DNA of 64,000 nucleotides from positions 18,011 to 82,010 of the forward strand of contig NZ_JAQCNJ010000025.1 in assembly GCF_028275055.1 (NCBI RefSeq), in the 5' to 3' direction. The stretch is from Haloplanus sp. GTDB lineage: Archaea > Halobacteriota > Halobacteria > Halobacteriales > Haloferacaceae. The position numbers and the translations under genes are program-made. Below the pieces are notes generated by a model, which saw only the letters and a program-made list of their open reading frames with translations, had not been told where the DNA came from and did no database searches. Shown here piece by piece: positions 33,923 through 42,036 of this stretch (the stretch's first letter is position 1; the number at the start of each line of letters is the position of its first letter).

Positions 33923-34186
33923 GTGTCCGAGACGCAGACGCAAACGCACCTGAACGGTCGCCGGTTCGTGTTGTTTCTCTACGTTACCATCGTCGTTATC
34001 GCCGGGGTGTTCGGGTTCGTTCTCGGGGAGGTGGTCGACATGGGAGCGGCGCCACGGCTCTTCTTTCTCATCACCCTTCCCCCGACCGGCGTCGGGTTCG
34101 CCGTTTACGGCGTGGGGACCATCGCGGTCGTGCTCGGAGTGCCGTTGTCACTCGTCGCGGCGCTCTCGCGGCGGGCGGAGGAGTAA
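33923..34186 (+). CDS. Small membrane protein downstream of coxA (DUF7520-like)
   Basis: An 87-residue protein, VSETQTQTHLNGRRFVLFLY onward, with helices FVLFLYVTIVVIAGVFGFVLGEVV and LFFLITLPPTGVGFAVYGVGTIAVVLGVPLSLVAAL. GTG 33923 is chosen because CGCTAATCC lies about 27 bases upstream, giving a leaderless start; ATG 33884 is the alternative. It resembles a haloarchaeal oxidase-locus family (I think DUF7520; not verified). It precedes a UspA gene on the same strand. Confidence 0.65.
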   Translation: MSETQTQTHLNGRRFVLFLYVTIVVIAGVFGFVLGEVVDMGAAPRLFFLITLPPTGVGFAVYGVGTIAVVLGVPLSLVAALSRRAEE

Positions 34187-34219
34187 AGACATTTGAGTGT
34201 AGCAGACCGAGCGATAGAT

Positions 34220-34615
34220 ATGTATGATGTCGTGATCGGCGTTGACGACAACAAGCAACGAGCGGTTTCGTGTGTACGCGCCGCCGCCGACCTCCCGGGA
34301 GACGCGTCGGAGAAGCGCATCACCCTCATTCACAGCTTTACCGACAACCCGAGCGGCGCATCCGCGACCCAGCTCGGATCCGTCCGCGAGGCGACCGAGA
34401 TACTCGAAGAACACGGCATCGACGTGCGGGTGACCGAGTCGAGTGGCGATCCGGCCGATCAGATTCTCGACGCCGCCGAAAAGGAAGACGCCGACCTCAT
34501 CGTCGTCTCGGGGCGCAAGCGCTCGCCAACAGGCAAGGCGCTGTTCGGGAGCGTCACACAATCCGTGATCCTGAGCGCCGATCGGCCGGTGATGGTCGCC
34601 GGCGACGTGAACTAG
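34220..34615 (+). CDS. Universal stress protein (UspA family)
   Basis: A 131-residue single USP domain, cytoplasmic. The fold starts MYDVVIGVDDNKQRAVSCVRAAADL, with the ATP-binding loop variant VSGRKRSPTGKALFGSVTQSVILSADRPVMVAG: the GxxGxxxxG(S/T) signature is close (SGRKRSPTGKALFGSVT), so nucleotide binding is possible. Such proteins are induced by stress and modulate partners. ATG 34220 lies about 28 bases after CATTTGAG. Its stop shares CTAG with the convergent thioredoxin-like gene. Confidence 0.9.
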   Translation: MYDVVIGVDDNKQRAVSCVRAAADLPGDASEKRITLIHSFTDNPSGASATQLGSVREATEILEEHGIDVRVTESSGDPADQILDAAEKEDADLIVVSGRKRSPTGKALFGSVTQSVILSADRPVMVAGDVN

Positions 34616-35295
34616 TACACCTCGTCGAAGCGGTCGGCGTACTCCGATGGCGGCTTACGGCCGGCGATGGTCGTGGCGAGGCTGCCATCCCGGAAACAAC
34701 AGACGGCAGGGGCGGTGTCGACCGCGAACGTCCGGCGGAAATCGGGGACGGCTTCGCCGTCGACACCGGCCACGGCGACGCCGTCGGGAAGTTCCGACAA
34801 CACGTCCTCAAGATCCGTTTTCAATGCCTTACACGGCGTACAGTCGTGTCGCCACACGGTAACAACGGCGTCGGAGGCGTCGTCAAGAAAAGCCTCCCAC
34901 TCGTCGTCATCGAGTGCCGCAACCGCGTCGGGGACGGGTGATCCGACCGAGATCTGTGCGGCAAGCGCCGCCATGACACCCAGTCGCTCGTCGCCGACGT
35001 CGTCGAGACTGGACCGCAACGTGAGGTACGCGATCAGTTCCTCGCGCGTGACCTCGCCGTTGTCGAACCTCGCCGACGCGGTCGCCTCGTCGATGTCGAA
35101 GAGATCGGTGATCGTCTCAACGATCACAGCCTCGTCGGCATCGGCGTAGGTGTCGCGGTAGATGCGACGGGTCGATTCGAGAGTCTCCGTGGCGACGAGC
35201 GTTCCGTCGGGGAGTTCCTCGACGAGCCCCGCGTCGATCAGGTCGTCAAGCGCCGCCTCGGGGTCGAGATTCGAGTCCGGATCCGCGTCGGTCAT
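34612..35295 (-). CDS. Thioredoxin-fold protein with helical N-terminal domain, coupled to livF
   Basis: A 227-residue cytoplasmic protein. Residues 1-125 are an acidic helical region I do not recognise (EAALDDLIDAGLVEELPDGTL...REELIAYLTLRSSLDDVGDERLGVMAALAAQI). Residues 130-227 form a thioredoxin domain with the redox centre DCTPCKALKTDLEDVL (CTPC, 152-155), VDGEAVPDFRRTFAVDTAPAVCCFRDG including the cis-Pro region, and a nearby CC pair. The ATG overlaps the livF stop by four bases (ATGA), so it belongs to the liv operon. A role in redox control or maturation of the transporter is inference. Confidence 0.8.
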   Translation of the reverse strand: MTDADPDSNLDPEAALDDLIDAGLVEELPDGTLVATETLESTRRIYRDTYADADEAVIVETITDLFDIDEATASARFDNGEVTREELIAYLTLRSSLDDVGDERLGVMAALAAQISVGSPVPDAVAALDDDEWEAFLDDASDAVVTVWRHDCTPCKALKTDLEDVLSELPDGVAVAGVDGEAVPDFRRTFAVDTAPAVCCFRDGSLATTIAGRKPPSEYADRFDEVY

Positions 35296-36035
35296 ACGCC
35301 GAGGTACTGTTCTCGGGTCTGTTCGTCCGCACGGAGCTCGTCGGCACTTCCCCGGAAGACGGTCGCGCCCTGATCGACGACGTACGCCCGGTCGGCGATG
35401 TTGATCGCGGCGGCGGCGTTTTGCTCAACCAGAAGTATCGTCACCCCCTGATCGTTGATGCGCTCGATTGCCGACTCAACGTCGTCGACGATCTGTGGGG
35501 CGAGTCCCTCGTACGGTTCGTCCAGAAGGAGGAGATCGGTGCTCTGTTTGAGCGCACGGGCGATGGCGAGCATCTGTTGTTCGCCACCGGAGAGTGTGCC
35601 GGCGATCTGTGTCTTTCGTTCTCGGAGCCGCGGGAAGTCGTCGTACACCTGGTCGGTGGACATCGACTGACCGGTTGAGGTAAGCCGCCGCCGCCACGTG
35701 TTGGAGGCGTTGCGCGACACGTCGGCAATCTCGAGATTCTCCGCAACGGTGAGGTTGGCGAAGACCCGCCGTTCCTCGGGCACCAGCGAGATGCCCTGCA
35801 TGGCGACGTCGTCCGCGTGCATTCCGGTAATATCGTCGCCTTTGAACTGCACCGTTCCCTCCTCGACGGTAGGGGGTTTCGCTCCGGAGATCGACCGGAG
35901 CGTCGTCGTCTTGCCGGCGCCGTTGCGACCGAGCAGAGCACAGATCTCGCCCTCTTCGACCGTCAGCGAGAGATCACGCAGGATGTGGCTCTCGCCGTAG
36001 TAGGCGTCGATCGAGTCGACCTCAAGCAGGCTCAC
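35292..36035 (-). CDS. livF: Branched-chain amino acid-type ABC transporter ATP-binding protein LivF
   Basis: A 247-residue ABC ATPase of the liv/urt type that powers uptake by the LivHM permease. Walker A is LLGRNGAGKTTTLR, the signature is GTLSGGEQQMLAIARAL, and Walker B is LLLLDEPYEGLAPQIVDD. It begins at GTG (VSLLEVDSIDAYYGESHIL) overlapping the livG stop as GTGA, and ends overlapping the thioredoxin gene. Solute may be a branched-chain amino acid, amide or urea; sequence does not decide. Confidence 0.94.
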   Translation of the reverse strand: MSLLEVDSIDAYYGESHILRDLSLTVEEGEICALLGRNGAGKTTTLRSISGAKPPTVEEGTVQFKGDDITGMHADDVAMQGISLVPEERRVFANLTVAENLEIADVSRNASNTWRRRLTSTGQSMSTDQVYDDFPRLRERKTQIAGTLSGGEQQMLAIARALKQSTDLLLLDEPYEGLAPQIVDDVESAIERINDQGVTILLVEQNAAAAINIADRAYVVDQGATVFRGSADELRADEQTREQYLGV

Positions 36036-36790
36036 AGGTCGACACCTCCGAGGTAAGCCTCCTGAACCTCGTCGTCGCCCCTGATCTCGTCGGGTGTCCC
36101 TTCGGCGATGATCTGTCCGCGGTTGAGAACGACGATCCGATCGGAGATCCGGAAAACGATCTCCATGTCGTGTTCGATAAGAACGAACGTCAACCCGAGT
36201 TCGCGCTTGACCTCCTCGATCAGGTCGACGGTCGACTCCGTCTCCTCCGGCGACATGCCCGCCGTGGGTTCGTCCATCAGGAGCAGGTCCGGTTCGGCCG
36301 CGAGCGCGATCCCGATTTCGAGCCGTCGTTTGTCGCCGTACGGCAGGTCGGCGGCCGTCCGGTCGGCCTGGCCGAGTAGTCCGACGGCGTCGAGGGTGTC
36401 GGTGGCTCGGTCGTGGACTCCGGTGAGGCTCTCGCGGTGTTGGAGAAACTTGAACCCGAACGAGCCGTTTTCGGCCGCAAGCGCGGCTATCTCGGCGTTT
36501 TCCCGGACTGTGAGTTCGGAGAAGATCGACGCCGTCTGGAACGATTTGCTGATGCCCATCTGAACCACCTCGTGAGGGTCGCGGCCGACGATCGACTCCC
36601 CTTTGAACTGGATATCACCCTCTGTCGGGTCGAGGCGGCGCGTGATGAGGTTGACGAGCGTCGACTTTCCGGCTCCGTTAGGGCCGATGATCGAGACACG
36701 TTCGTTCTCCTCGACCGAGAGGTTCACGTCGTCGGTGGCGACGAGGCCGCCGAACTTCTTGACCAGTCCGTCGGTTTTGAGTAGCGTCAC
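36032..36790 (-). CDS. livG: ABC transporter ATP-binding protein LivG
   Basis: A 252-residue ABC ATPase partner to LivF. Walker A is IIGPNGAGKSTLVNLI, the family-specific signature LPYGDKRRLEIGIALAAEP replaces LSGGQ as usual in LivG, and Walker B is LLLMDEPTAGMSPEE. The C-terminus has FRISDRIVVLNRGQIIAEGTPDEIRGDDEVQEAYLG, the LivG-type extension. The start is GTG (VTLLKTDGLVKKFGGLVA), overlapping the livM stop (GTGA). The livHMGF-trx genes form one co-translated unit. Confidence 0.94.
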   Translation of the reverse strand: MTLLKTDGLVKKFGGLVATDDVNLSVEENERVSIIGPNGAGKSTLVNLITRRLDPTEGDIQFKGESIVGRDPHEVVQMGISKSFQTASIFSELTVRENAEIAALAAENGSFGFKFLQHRESLTGVHDRATDTLDAVGLLGQADRTAADLPYGDKRRLEIGIALAAEPDLLLMDEPTAGMSPEETESTVDLIEEVKRELGLTFVLIEHDMEIVFRISDRIVVLNRGQIIAEGTPDEIRGDDEVQEAYLGGVDL

Positions 36791-37878
36791 TGGTCGTCAC
36801 CGCCGGTGATGTAGTCCCGAACGTCCTGGAAAAAGCCCCAAATCCCCCGCGGGAACGTCCAGATGGTGATAACGAACACCAGCCCGAGGATCAGGTGCCA
36901 GAACGGCCCGACCGTATCGAAGCCGCTGACGATGTTCTCGACGTACAGGTAGAGTCCGGCACCGATGATGGGCCCGAACAACGACCCTGTCCCGCCGAGA
37001 ACGGTCATGATGACCACCTCGCCGCTCTCGGTCCAGTACAACGACGAGAGCGGAACGTACGACCCGTGGATGGTGAACAGGCTGCCGGCGATGCCGGCAA
37101 AGAGCCCGGAAAGAACGAACGACATCAGCTTGTACCGCCAGACGTTCAGGCCGACGAACTTGGCACGCTGTTCGTTCTCCCGGATCGCACGGAACACCAT
37201 GCCGTACGGCGACTGAAGGATTCGGTAGGCCAGCGCGATACAAAGGAGCGTCAGAACCGCGACAAAGGCGTACAGGGTGGTCCCGAGCAGTTCCCCGAGT
37301 ATGGACGGAAGGTCCTCCTCCAGCGGGATCATGCCGAACAGTTCGGCGGTTTCGACACCGGTGAACCCGTTCTCGCCGTCGGTGATGAACGCGAGCGGCG
37401 AGGAAGCCATGTAGAACAGCATCTGGGCGAACGCGAGAGTGAGGATGGCGAAGTAGATGCCGCCGCGGCGAAGCGAAAGAAATCCAAGAACCCACGCCAG
37501 AAGCACGGCGACGAGTGTGCCGGCAACGACCATGAGCACCGGCGATCCGGTGACGTGTTGGCTGAAGACGCCGGCCCCGTACGCCGCGCTCCCCCAGAAG
37601 GCCGCGTGGCCAAAGGAAAGCAGTCCGGTGTAGCCGAGCAGCAGATCGAAGCCAAGCGCGAAGATACCCCAGATGAGGATGAGCGTCGTGAGACTCTGGT
37701 ACCCCTGAAGCACGTCGCTCACGACGGGCATCCGCGCAAAGACGAACGGGAAGAGTGCGAGAACGATGGCCGTCGCGATGAGGGTCTTGAGTTCGTTACC
37801 ATAGAGCGTAAAGACGCCGGGCACGTCGGCAGGTGTCTCCTCGCCCGTCTCGGCCGCTGTGGCGGGTTCGTCGCTCAC
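36787..37878 (-). CDS. livM: ABC transporter permease LivM
   Basis: A 363-residue permease of the LivM type, about ten membrane helices. The diagnostic permease stretch LGFDLLLGYTGLLSFGHAAFWGSAAYGAG and SPYGMVFRAIRENEQRAKFVGLNVWRYKLMSFVLSGLFAGIAGSLF (EAA-like loop contacting the ATPases) are present, as is VIMTVLGGTGSLFGPIIGAGLYLYVENIVSGF. The N-terminus is acidic (VSDEPATAAETGEETPADVPG). GTG start overlaps the livH stop by four bases. Confidence 0.94.
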   Translation of the reverse strand: MSDEPATAAETGEETPADVPGVFTLYGNELKTLIATAIVLALFPFVFARMPVVSDVLQGYQSLTTLILIWGIFALGFDLLLGYTGLLSFGHAAFWGSAAYGAGVFSQHVTGSPVLMVVAGTLVAVLLAWVLGFLSLRRGGIYFAILTLAFAQMLFYMASSPLAFITDGENGFTGVETAELFGMIPLEEDLPSILGELLGTTLYAFVAVLTLLCIALAYRILQSPYGMVFRAIRENEQRAKFVGLNVWRYKLMSFVLSGLFAGIAGSLFTIHGSYVPLSSLYWTESGEVVIMTVLGGTGSLFGPIIGAGLYLYVENIVSGFDTVGPFWHLILGLVFVITIWTFPRGIWGFFQDVRDYITGGDDQ

Positions 37879-38816
37879 GGCGCCACCTCCTCTTCACCGA
37901 GAAGTCCCTGTGGCCGAAGGAGAAGCACGATGGCCGCGATGGCGTAGAGACCGACCTGTGCCCACGCCGAGTACGTCGACACGAGGATGGCCTGCGTGAT
38001 GCCGAACAAGGTTCCGCCGAGAACGGCACCGGCGATGGACCCGACACCGCCGATGACGACCGTCAGGAAGGCGGGGACCAGGATTTCGTTACCGATGGTC
38101 GGGTTGACGGGATTGAGTGGACCGCCGACCACCCCGGCGACACCCGCAAGTGCCGCTCCGATACCGAACACGAGAAGATACGGGCGGCTCAGGCGAATAC
38201 CGAGCAGTTCGACCATCTCCGGGTCACGGGTCCCGGCACGAACCACGAGGCCGAAGTCGGTGTACTCAACGAGCAGGTAGACGATGAGAACGAGAACGGC
38301 CGTGATGCCGATAACGTAGTACCGCCACTGCGAGATCGGGATGGCGGAGAGAAATGGCACCGACGGTGCGCCCTGTGCCCACGTCGGCTGGCTGAACGGG
38401 AGGCTACCAGATCCGAACATCGCCCGGAACAGCTCCTGAACGATGATTGCCAACCCGAACGTAACGAGGATCTGGTCGGTGTCCGGGCGGTTCTTGAACG
38501 GTTCGACGACCAGCCGCTCCATCGCCAAGCCGACAACGAACACGACCACCGGGACGAGAAACAGTGCGGGGATGTAGCCCAGACCGAGACCCAGTTGGCC
38601 GTAGCCCCACTCCGCGAGAAGCCCGCTGGTGAGATTGACATCCAACGCGAGCAAGAGGCCGGCGTACGTGCCGATCAGATACAACGCCCCGTGGGCGAAG
38701 TTGACGAACTTCAGCGTACCGAGGATGATCGACAGTCCCACCGCGAGCAGGACGTAGATGGCTCCCTGCTGAAGTCCGTTCAGGAGGATCGTGATCACCT
38801 CGATGTGAAAGCTCAT
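37875..38816 (-). CDS. livH: ABC transporter permease LivH
   Basis: A 313-residue permease subunit, LivH type, about eight helices. Motifs: LLNGLQQGAIYVLLAVGLSIILGTLKFVNFAHGALYLIGTYAG, AMERLVVEPFKNRPDTDQILVTFGLAIIVQEL, and VRAGTRDPEMVELLGIRLSRPYLLVFGIGAALAGVAGVVGGPLNPVNPTIG (EAA-like loop). It starts 135 bases after the substrate-binding gene, a gap long enough for an internal promoter: TATAATGTTG-like sequence lies within it on the minus strand. Confidence 0.94.
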   Translation of the reverse strand: MSFHIEVITILLNGLQQGAIYVLLAVGLSIILGTLKFVNFAHGALYLIGTYAGLLLALDVNLTSGLLAEWGYGQLGLGLGYIPALFLVPVVVFVVGLAMERLVVEPFKNRPDTDQILVTFGLAIIVQELFRAMFGSGSLPFSQPTWAQGAPSVPFLSAIPISQWRYYVIGITAVLVLIVYLLVEYTDFGLVVRAGTRDPEMVELLGIRLSRPYLLVFGIGAALAGVAGVVGGPLNPVNPTIGNEILVPAFLTVVIGGVGSIAGAVLGGTLFGITQAILVSTYSAWAQVGLYAIAAIVLLLRPQGLLGEEEVAP

Positions 38817-38951
38817 CGATGCACCTTGTTCGGTCTCCCCCGGTCAGCCGATCGACGGGGTGAGGTTACCGATATCATGTCTGTGTACAGATTGATCATT
38901 GTCGACTATAATGTTGTGTTGTCGGAAAGCGGCCAGCGAAAGGGGTGGTGG

Positions 38952-40355
38952 CTACTCGTCTCCGTACTCGCCGAGGGAACACGCCGCGGCAGGACCGGCG
39001 TCGCACCCGTATCCGAGGTCGTCACGGCCGGTCAGATTGACGAGTTCGTAGTACTGTCCCGTCTGCTGTTCGGACTCCGGCAGCCCACGGACGACCGGTA
39101 CGTCGCGCTGGGCCTGATGATCGCAGGCGCGCATCGTCTCCGCCCCCATACCGATGTTGTCGTACTCGTACCCTTCGAGTTCGCGGATGACCTCCGGCGG
39201 GTAGAACGTCCCGGCGCGCTCGACGGCGGCCGCGTACTGGAGCGTCTGGGCGTAAGCAAGCTGTGCCGGTCCCGAGGGGATGCGGTCGTACTCGTCTTGG
39301 AACGCCTGGAGAAACTCTTGGGATGGCGTGTTGTCGATCTGAGAATCCCACGCGACGGTGCCGAACACGCCATCGATGGCGGCGCCCGCAGCCTCGGCCA
39401 TCGGCCGGTTGTACAACGGGACGACGAGTTCCATGTCCTCGTCCAAGCCGGCGTCGACCGCCTGACTCACCGACGTTGCGCCGTCCAGTCCGTAGTGGTC
39501 CAGCAGAAGCACGTCGGCCCCGGAGTTGGACGCTTCGGAAAGGTACGACGAGTAGTCGCTGGTCCCGAGCGGCGTGGCGACGGAGTCGATCTGTTCCCAG
39601 CCGGCCTCGGTCAGGAACTGGTTCATCGACTCTTCGACGGTCTGGCCCCAGCTGTAGTCGGCGTAGAGCTGGTAGAACTGCAGATCCTCGCCGTACTCGT
39701 CACGGAGGACCGGCGCGAGCGCCTGCCCGGTCATGTAGGCGTTGAACACCTCGCGGAACCCGTAGCGGACGCAGTTCTCCCCGGTCGTGTCGTTGGAGTG
39801 GGTCAGACACGCCATGAACATGGTCCGTTCGCGTTGACACAGCTCCTGGACGGCGATGGCGACCGCCGAGGAGGAGCCGCCGGTGACCATGATGACCTCG
39901 TCACGCTGGATCATCCGCGACGCCGACTGGCGCGCGGCGTCCGCGTCGGTCGCGGTGTCGCCGCTCACCGAGTCGATCTGGTAGTCGAGTACACCGTCAC
40001 CTGAAAGATCGTCGAACTGGGAGTCGACCCACCCGCCGCCGTTGTTGAGATGGTCGACCGCGAGTTCGTACGCCCGGAGTTCGTCCTCCCCTTCGGAGGC
40101 GTATGGGCCGGATTGTGGGACGTTGAAGCCGAACACCGCCGTATCGCCTTCGATGGGGTAGTTGCCGAGTTCGGGAAAGTCCGACCCGCCATCGCCGCCG
40201 CCACCGTCACCGTCGCCGCCGCCACCGCCACCGTCACCGTCGCCGCCGCCACCGCCACCGGAACAGCCTGCCAGTCCGGCCAGGCCAGCTACACCAGCCG
40301 CGCCGGCCGCCTTGAGCACGTCACGCCGATCCGCACCACCACTATTGCTAGACAT
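38952..40355 (-). CDS. livJ: Liv-type substrate-binding lipoprotein (Tat-exported)
   Basis: A 467-residue solute-binding protein of the periplasmic leucine/amide-binding family. The N-terminus is a twin-arginine lipoprotein signal, DRRDVLKAAGAAGVAGLAGLAGC, with the lipobox Cys near residue 30, followed by a long Gly/Asp linker (GGGGGGDGDGG repeated), as in haloarchaeal lipoproteins. The mature part has IEGDTAVFGFNVPQSGPYASEGEDELRAYELAVDHLNNGGG and MVTGGSSSAVAIAVQELCQ, typical of type I binding folds. Multiple Cys residues occur, unusual for a haloarchaeal protein. The solute is not identifiable. It is the first gene of the operon. Confidence 0.92.
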   Translation of the reverse strand: MSSNSGGADRRDVLKAAGAAGVAGLAGLAGCSGGGGGGDGDGGGGGGDGDGGGGDGGSDFPELGNYPIEGDTAVFGFNVPQSGPYASEGEDELRAYELAVDHLNNGGGWVDSQFDDLSGDGVLDYQIDSVSGDTATDADAARQSASRMIQRDEVIMVTGGSSSAVAIAVQELCQRERTMFMACLTHSNDTTGENCVRYGFREVFNAYMTGQALAPVLRDEYGEDLQFYQLYADYSWGQTVEESMNQFLTEAGWEQIDSVATPLGTSDYSSYLSEASNSGADVLLLDHYGLDGATSVSQAVDAGLDEDMELVVPLYNRPMAEAAGAAIDGVFGTVAWDSQIDNTPSQEFLQAFQDEYDRIPSGPAQLAYAQTLQYAAAVERAGTFYPPEVIRELEGYEYDNIGMGAETMRACDHQAQRDVPVVRGLPESEQQTGQYYELVNLTGRDDLGYGCDAGPAAACSLGEYGDE

Positions 40356-40370
40356 ACAGTGTGTGGCGGC

Positions 40371-40388
40371 GACAATATTAATAATAGT
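40371..40388 (-). promoter_or_regulatory. AT-rich promoter of the liv operon
   Basis: On the minus strand ACTATTATTAATATTGTC lies about 24 bases before the livJ ATG. It is the most AT-rich element in the neighbourhood and fits a TATA box driving livJHMGF-trx. Confidence 0.55.
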
Positions 40389-40418
40389 TTCTGTTGGACA
40401 TGATGCGATCGGTGAGCC

Positions 40419-41090
40419 TCACCGGAGACCGTCGGCAACGGCGGGAAGCGCCGACACCCGAGTGTCGGGGGTTGCACCGATGGTCTCCGGGGGGTCACGG
40501 TGGCGGTTGATCCACGTGGTCGCCATCCCCGCGTTCCCGGCCCCGGCCACGTCCCACGCGTTGGCGGAGACGAGTCGACACTCCTCGATGGGCCGGTCGA
40601 GCGTCTCCGCAGCGTGGGCGTACACCGCGGGGTCGGGTTTGAACGTCCGAACGCCGTCTGCGCTGACGACATCGTCGAGGTGGGCCCGGAGTCCGGCGTT
40701 CGAGGCGAGACGGGAGAGCATCTCGGGGTTGCCGTTCGAAAGCACGACAACCTCGTGGCCGGCGTCGGAGAGTCGGTCGAGCGTCGCGGCCGCCTCGGGG
40801 AACGGAGCGAGGTGGTCGTACGCCGAGCGGATCCGATCACGGACCGTGACCGCCGGGTCGAGGTCGTACGCCGCGAGCGCGTAGTCCAAGGCACGGGCTG
40901 TGAGCTCCCAGAACGGTTCGTACTCGTTCATCTGTGCGCTCTGATATGAGTACTGGAGCTGTTTTCGCCGCCACGTCTCGTCAACCGCCGCGACCAATCG
41001 GTCGGAAATGTCGAGTTCCGCGCCGAGACGGTCCCGAACGCTACTCGTGTCACACAGCGTCCCGTACATGTCGAAACAAAGCCCGGCCAT
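40419..41090 (-). CDS. HAD-type II haloacid dehalogenase-like hydrolase
   Basis: A 223-residue HAD protein of the L-2-haloacid dehalogenase subfamily. Motif I is CFDMYGTLCDT with nucleophile Asp, motif II is VVVLSNGNPEML, motif III is FKPDPAVYAHAAETLD, and motif IV is LVSANAWDVAGAGNAGMATTWINR. The family hydrolyses 2-haloacids or similar carboxylates with inversion; many archaeal members are phosphatases. Bounded by livJ (63 bases upstream end) and the divergent GNAT gene. Substrate unknown. Confidence 0.86.
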   Translation of the reverse strand: MAGLCFDMYGTLCDTSSVRDRLGAELDISDRLVAAVDETWRRKQLQYSYQSAQMNEYEPFWELTARALDYALAAYDLDPAVTVRDRIRSAYDHLAPFPEAAATLDRLSDAGHEVVVLSNGNPEMLSRLASNAGLRAHLDDVVSADGVRTFKPDPAVYAHAAETLDRPIEECRLVSANAWDVAGAGNAGMATTWINRHRDPPETIGATPDTRVSALPAVADGLR

Positions 41091-41173
41091 ACGGACACAA
41101 CAACGACCGGCCTTTTATTCATTCCCCGTCGAACGGCGACCATTTAAGACTCGGGGTCGCCCACGTGCATCGT

Positions 41174-41929
41174 ATGGACATCCGCGAGGCCACGACGGCG
41201 GATATCGAGGGGATCAGGACGGTTGCCCACCACTCCCTCGCAGCGTCGTACGGGCACGTGTTGGAAGACGACATCATCGGACAGGCCGTCGAGCGGTGGT
41301 ACGACGAGGAAACCCTCGCCGACGACCTCAACGACGCCGACACCGAGTTCCTGGTCGCAGCCGGCGACGACCGCCTCGTCGGCTTCGCGCAGTGTTACGT
41401 GGTCGACCGCCGGGACGTCGTCGGCGAAATCGACTGGCTCCACGTCGAACCCGACAGTCGAGGGAGCGGTCTGGGGGACCGATTGCTCTCGGCGCTCGAA
41501 CGACGACTCCTCGAACACGGTGTCGGCCGGATCGAGGGGCGTGTGCTTGCGGACAACGAGGCCGGCACCGACTTCTACGAGAACGAGGACTTCGAGGCTG
41601 TCGGCGAGCGGACGGTTGAGGTCGGCGGCGAACCGTTCGTCGAACGGCTCTACTCCAAGTTCCCCGACACCGGCGGCCGACAGGTGCTCACCGAGGCCGC
41701 GACTCTCCCCGACGGCCGGCAGGTGTACGCCGCCCTCGATGAGAGCCTCCGTGGCTCCGATGGCCCGTTCTACACGGTGTATCTCGACCGTGACCGCGAC
41801 GAGCGCTACGGCTACCTCTGTGGGAACTGTGACAGTTTCGCCGTCTCGATGGACACGATGGGGCGGGTCGTCTGCAACGACTGTGAGAGCAGACGCAAGC
41901 CGACCCGGTGGGACGCCAGCTACCTGTAA
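41174..41929 (+). CDS. GNAT acetyltransferase fused to a zinc-ribbon (DUF5816-like) domain
   Basis: A 251-residue fusion. Residues 1-160 are a GNAT N-acetyltransferase with MDIREATTADIEGIRTVAHHSL, LVGFAQCYVVD and the acetyl-CoA P-loop VEPDSRGSGLGDRLLSALERRL. Residues about 165-251 form an extra domain beginning GGRQVLTEAATLPDGRQVYAALDESLRGSDGPFYTVYLD and ending in a zinc ribbon, YLCGNCDSFAVSMDTMGRVVCNDCESRRKPTRWDASYL (CxxC...CxxC). The C-terminal domain resembles DUF5816 (recollection). Acetyl acceptor unknown; the ribbon may bind nucleic acid or a protein partner. ATG 41174 is just upstream of the GNAT core. Confidence 0.83.
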   Translation: MDIREATTADIEGIRTVAHHSLAASYGHVLEDDIIGQAVERWYDEETLADDLNDADTEFLVAAGDDRLVGFAQCYVVDRRDVVGEIDWLHVEPDSRGSGLGDRLLSALERRLLEHGVGRIEGRVLADNEAGTDFYENEDFEAVGERTVEVGGEPFVERLYSKFPDTGGRQVLTEAATLPDGRQVYAALDESLRGSDGPFYTVYLDRDRDERYGYLCGNCDSFAVSMDTMGRVVCNDCESRRKPTRWDASYL

Positions 41930-41952
41930 CGGTATTAGTCGGTTATAACACA

Positions 41953-41963
41953 AAGTATTATAG
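41953..41963 (+). promoter_or_regulatory. TATA element for the symporter operon
   Basis: AAGTATTATAG is centred about 28 bases before ATG 41986, so transcription should start at or next to that ATG. A GTTATAAC palindrome lies just upstream at 41942-41949, a possible operator or second promoter box. Confidence 0.55.
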
Positions 41964-41985
41964 CGTCGGCAACACACCAGCGGCC

Positions 41986-42036
41986 ATGCACACGCCCGGA
42001 ACGGTCGCTCGGTTCGGTGGTGGGGCGACGTGGTGA
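41986..42036 (+). CDS. 16-residue leader peptide overlapping the symporter start
   Basis: A tiny ORF, MHTPGTVARFGGGATW then TGA, begins about 28 bases after the TATA box, so on a leaderless transcript it would be the first translated codon. Its TGA (42034-42036) overlaps the in-frame GTG (42033) of the symporter as GTGA. This is the layout of a translation-coupling or attenuation leader. Coding status is inferred from position only. Confidence 0.5.
   Translation: MHTPGTVARFGGGATW

Noticed and set aside
37833-40004. 723-residue plus-strand ORF antisense to livH and livJ
   Set aside because: It is the complement shadow of GC-rich coding DNA; composition is Arg/Asp/Val skewed without motifs, whereas the minus strand encodes clear liv proteins.
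40180-40263. CCGCCGCCACCGTCACCG repeats as a DNA repeat element
   Set aside because: They encode the Gly/Asp linker behind the LivJ lipobox and need no other explanation.
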